A stretch of DNA of 64,000 nucleotides from Mytilus californianus. Its lineage: Eukaryota; Mollusca; Bivalvia; Mytilida; Mytilidae. Location of the stretch: contig NW_026262690.1 in the NCBI RefSeq assembly GCF_021869535.1, forward strand, positions 13,379,501 through 13,443,500. The letters run 5' to 3'. Every line of letters starts with the position of its first letter. The stretch's first letter is position 1. The notes under the pieces were generated by a model. That model was not told where the DNA came from and ran no database searches. It saw only the letters and a list, made by a program, of their open reading frames with translations. A program made the translations under genes and the position numbers. This document shows, one piece after another, positions 63,526 to 64,000 of the stretch.

Positions 63526-64000
63526 AAATTATTTTTGTTCCCTACAAAAATTGCATACATGGCCATTATGTGTTACATGGTATTGCATTATCACACCAAG
63601 ACTGATAACAAATTTCAGGAAGCTCTTATTTGTAGTTCACTTGAAAAATGCAACTCAAATTTCATACATGGCAACTGTGTGTTAAAATTTATAAGTATTC
63701 GGTAAACAGGTAGTTGAGGATCTATGAATCTGAAACTGCATGACATGGTATGGTACTATCACACAAAGACTGATACCAAGTTTCAGGAAAATTGTGATTT
63801 TCATTGAATTTCATTGGACTGATGGACAGAAATAAAACAGAATCCCCCCACCCCTACTCTGGAGTGGTGGCACAATAATTAATGTGAGTATCAAAACATG
63901 ATAGAGATATGGTTTCATTTCCATCAAATATGTCACTAGCAAGATTCAGCTCATAAAAAAAGATTATGTCATTAAGGGCTAAATTCCAAACTTGTGTTTA
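63526..64000. other. Degenerate repeat and non-coding end of window
   Basis: Two diverged units around ATGGTATTGCATTATCACAC-like and ATGGTATGGTACTATCACAC-like sequences, each followed by AAGACTGATA and TTTCAGGAA, lie about 170 bp apart. The overlapping 60-61-codon frames are not convincing genes. Confidence 0.5.

Overview
This is AT-rich, intron- and repeat-dominated metazoan DNA. Several dispersed repeats match, from memory, families common in mussel genomes (for example the block around 20,290-20,460 and 53,370-53,520), so a marine mussel close to Mytilus is the best guess. This is recognition by eye, not a database match. There are no bacterial-type operons, and nearly all short open frames are shadows of repeats or intron noise.

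One host gene is convincingly present. Seven minus-strand exons between 59,092 and 12,376 splice in frame with GT/AG sites. They encode the juxtamembrane region and most of the kinase domain of an ALK/LTK-type receptor tyrosine kinase: NPNY juxtamembrane motif, GNGAFG loop, VAVK lysine, alpha-C glutamate, HRDIAARN catalytic loop, DFG, and a YxxxYY activation loop followed by PIKWMPPEA. Ectodomain and transmembrane exons should lie beyond 64,000. The C-terminal kinase exons were not found below 12,376 and probably lie outside the window. Introns run from about 0.4 kb to 24 kb.

The introns hold most of the interest. (1) Two ALK exons have their 3' end plus splice donor tandemly copied into the following intron: a 42-bp unit at the activation loop, which keeps frame, and a 47-bp unit at the VAVK exon, which does not. 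(2) At 40,626-44,366 lies a foldback-type element with arms of about 640 bp built of short tandem repeats, flanked by a 6-bp direct repeat. (3) Two close copies of a THAP plus DDE transposon (18,643-23,067 and 51,811-56,357) carry decayed transposase genes. The second copy sits inside a MITE-like element, which itself sits in a 56-bp satellite, giving a three-layer insertion history. (4) There are several further candidate inverted-repeat elements, three non-LTR retrotransposon remnants, a SINE-like unit, large direct and inverted duplications at 5-10.7 kb, and at least ten minisatellites with units of 26-195 bp.

Layout: 0.7-5 kb satellites; 5-11.8 kb duplicated block, inverted arms and a LINE tail; 12.4-14.4 kb four kinase exons; 16.3-18.2 kb 195-bp satellite; 18.6-23.1 kb transposon copy 1; 23.2-24.4 kb minisatellite; 24.6 kb alpha-C exon; 25-44 kb giant intron with minisatellites and the foldback element; 44.9-48.1 kb LINE remnants; 48.6 kb P-loop exon; 49-56.8 kb nested transposons; 57.2-58.5 kb hairpin-ended element; 58.9 kb juxtamembrane exon; 59.9-63.5 kb satellites.
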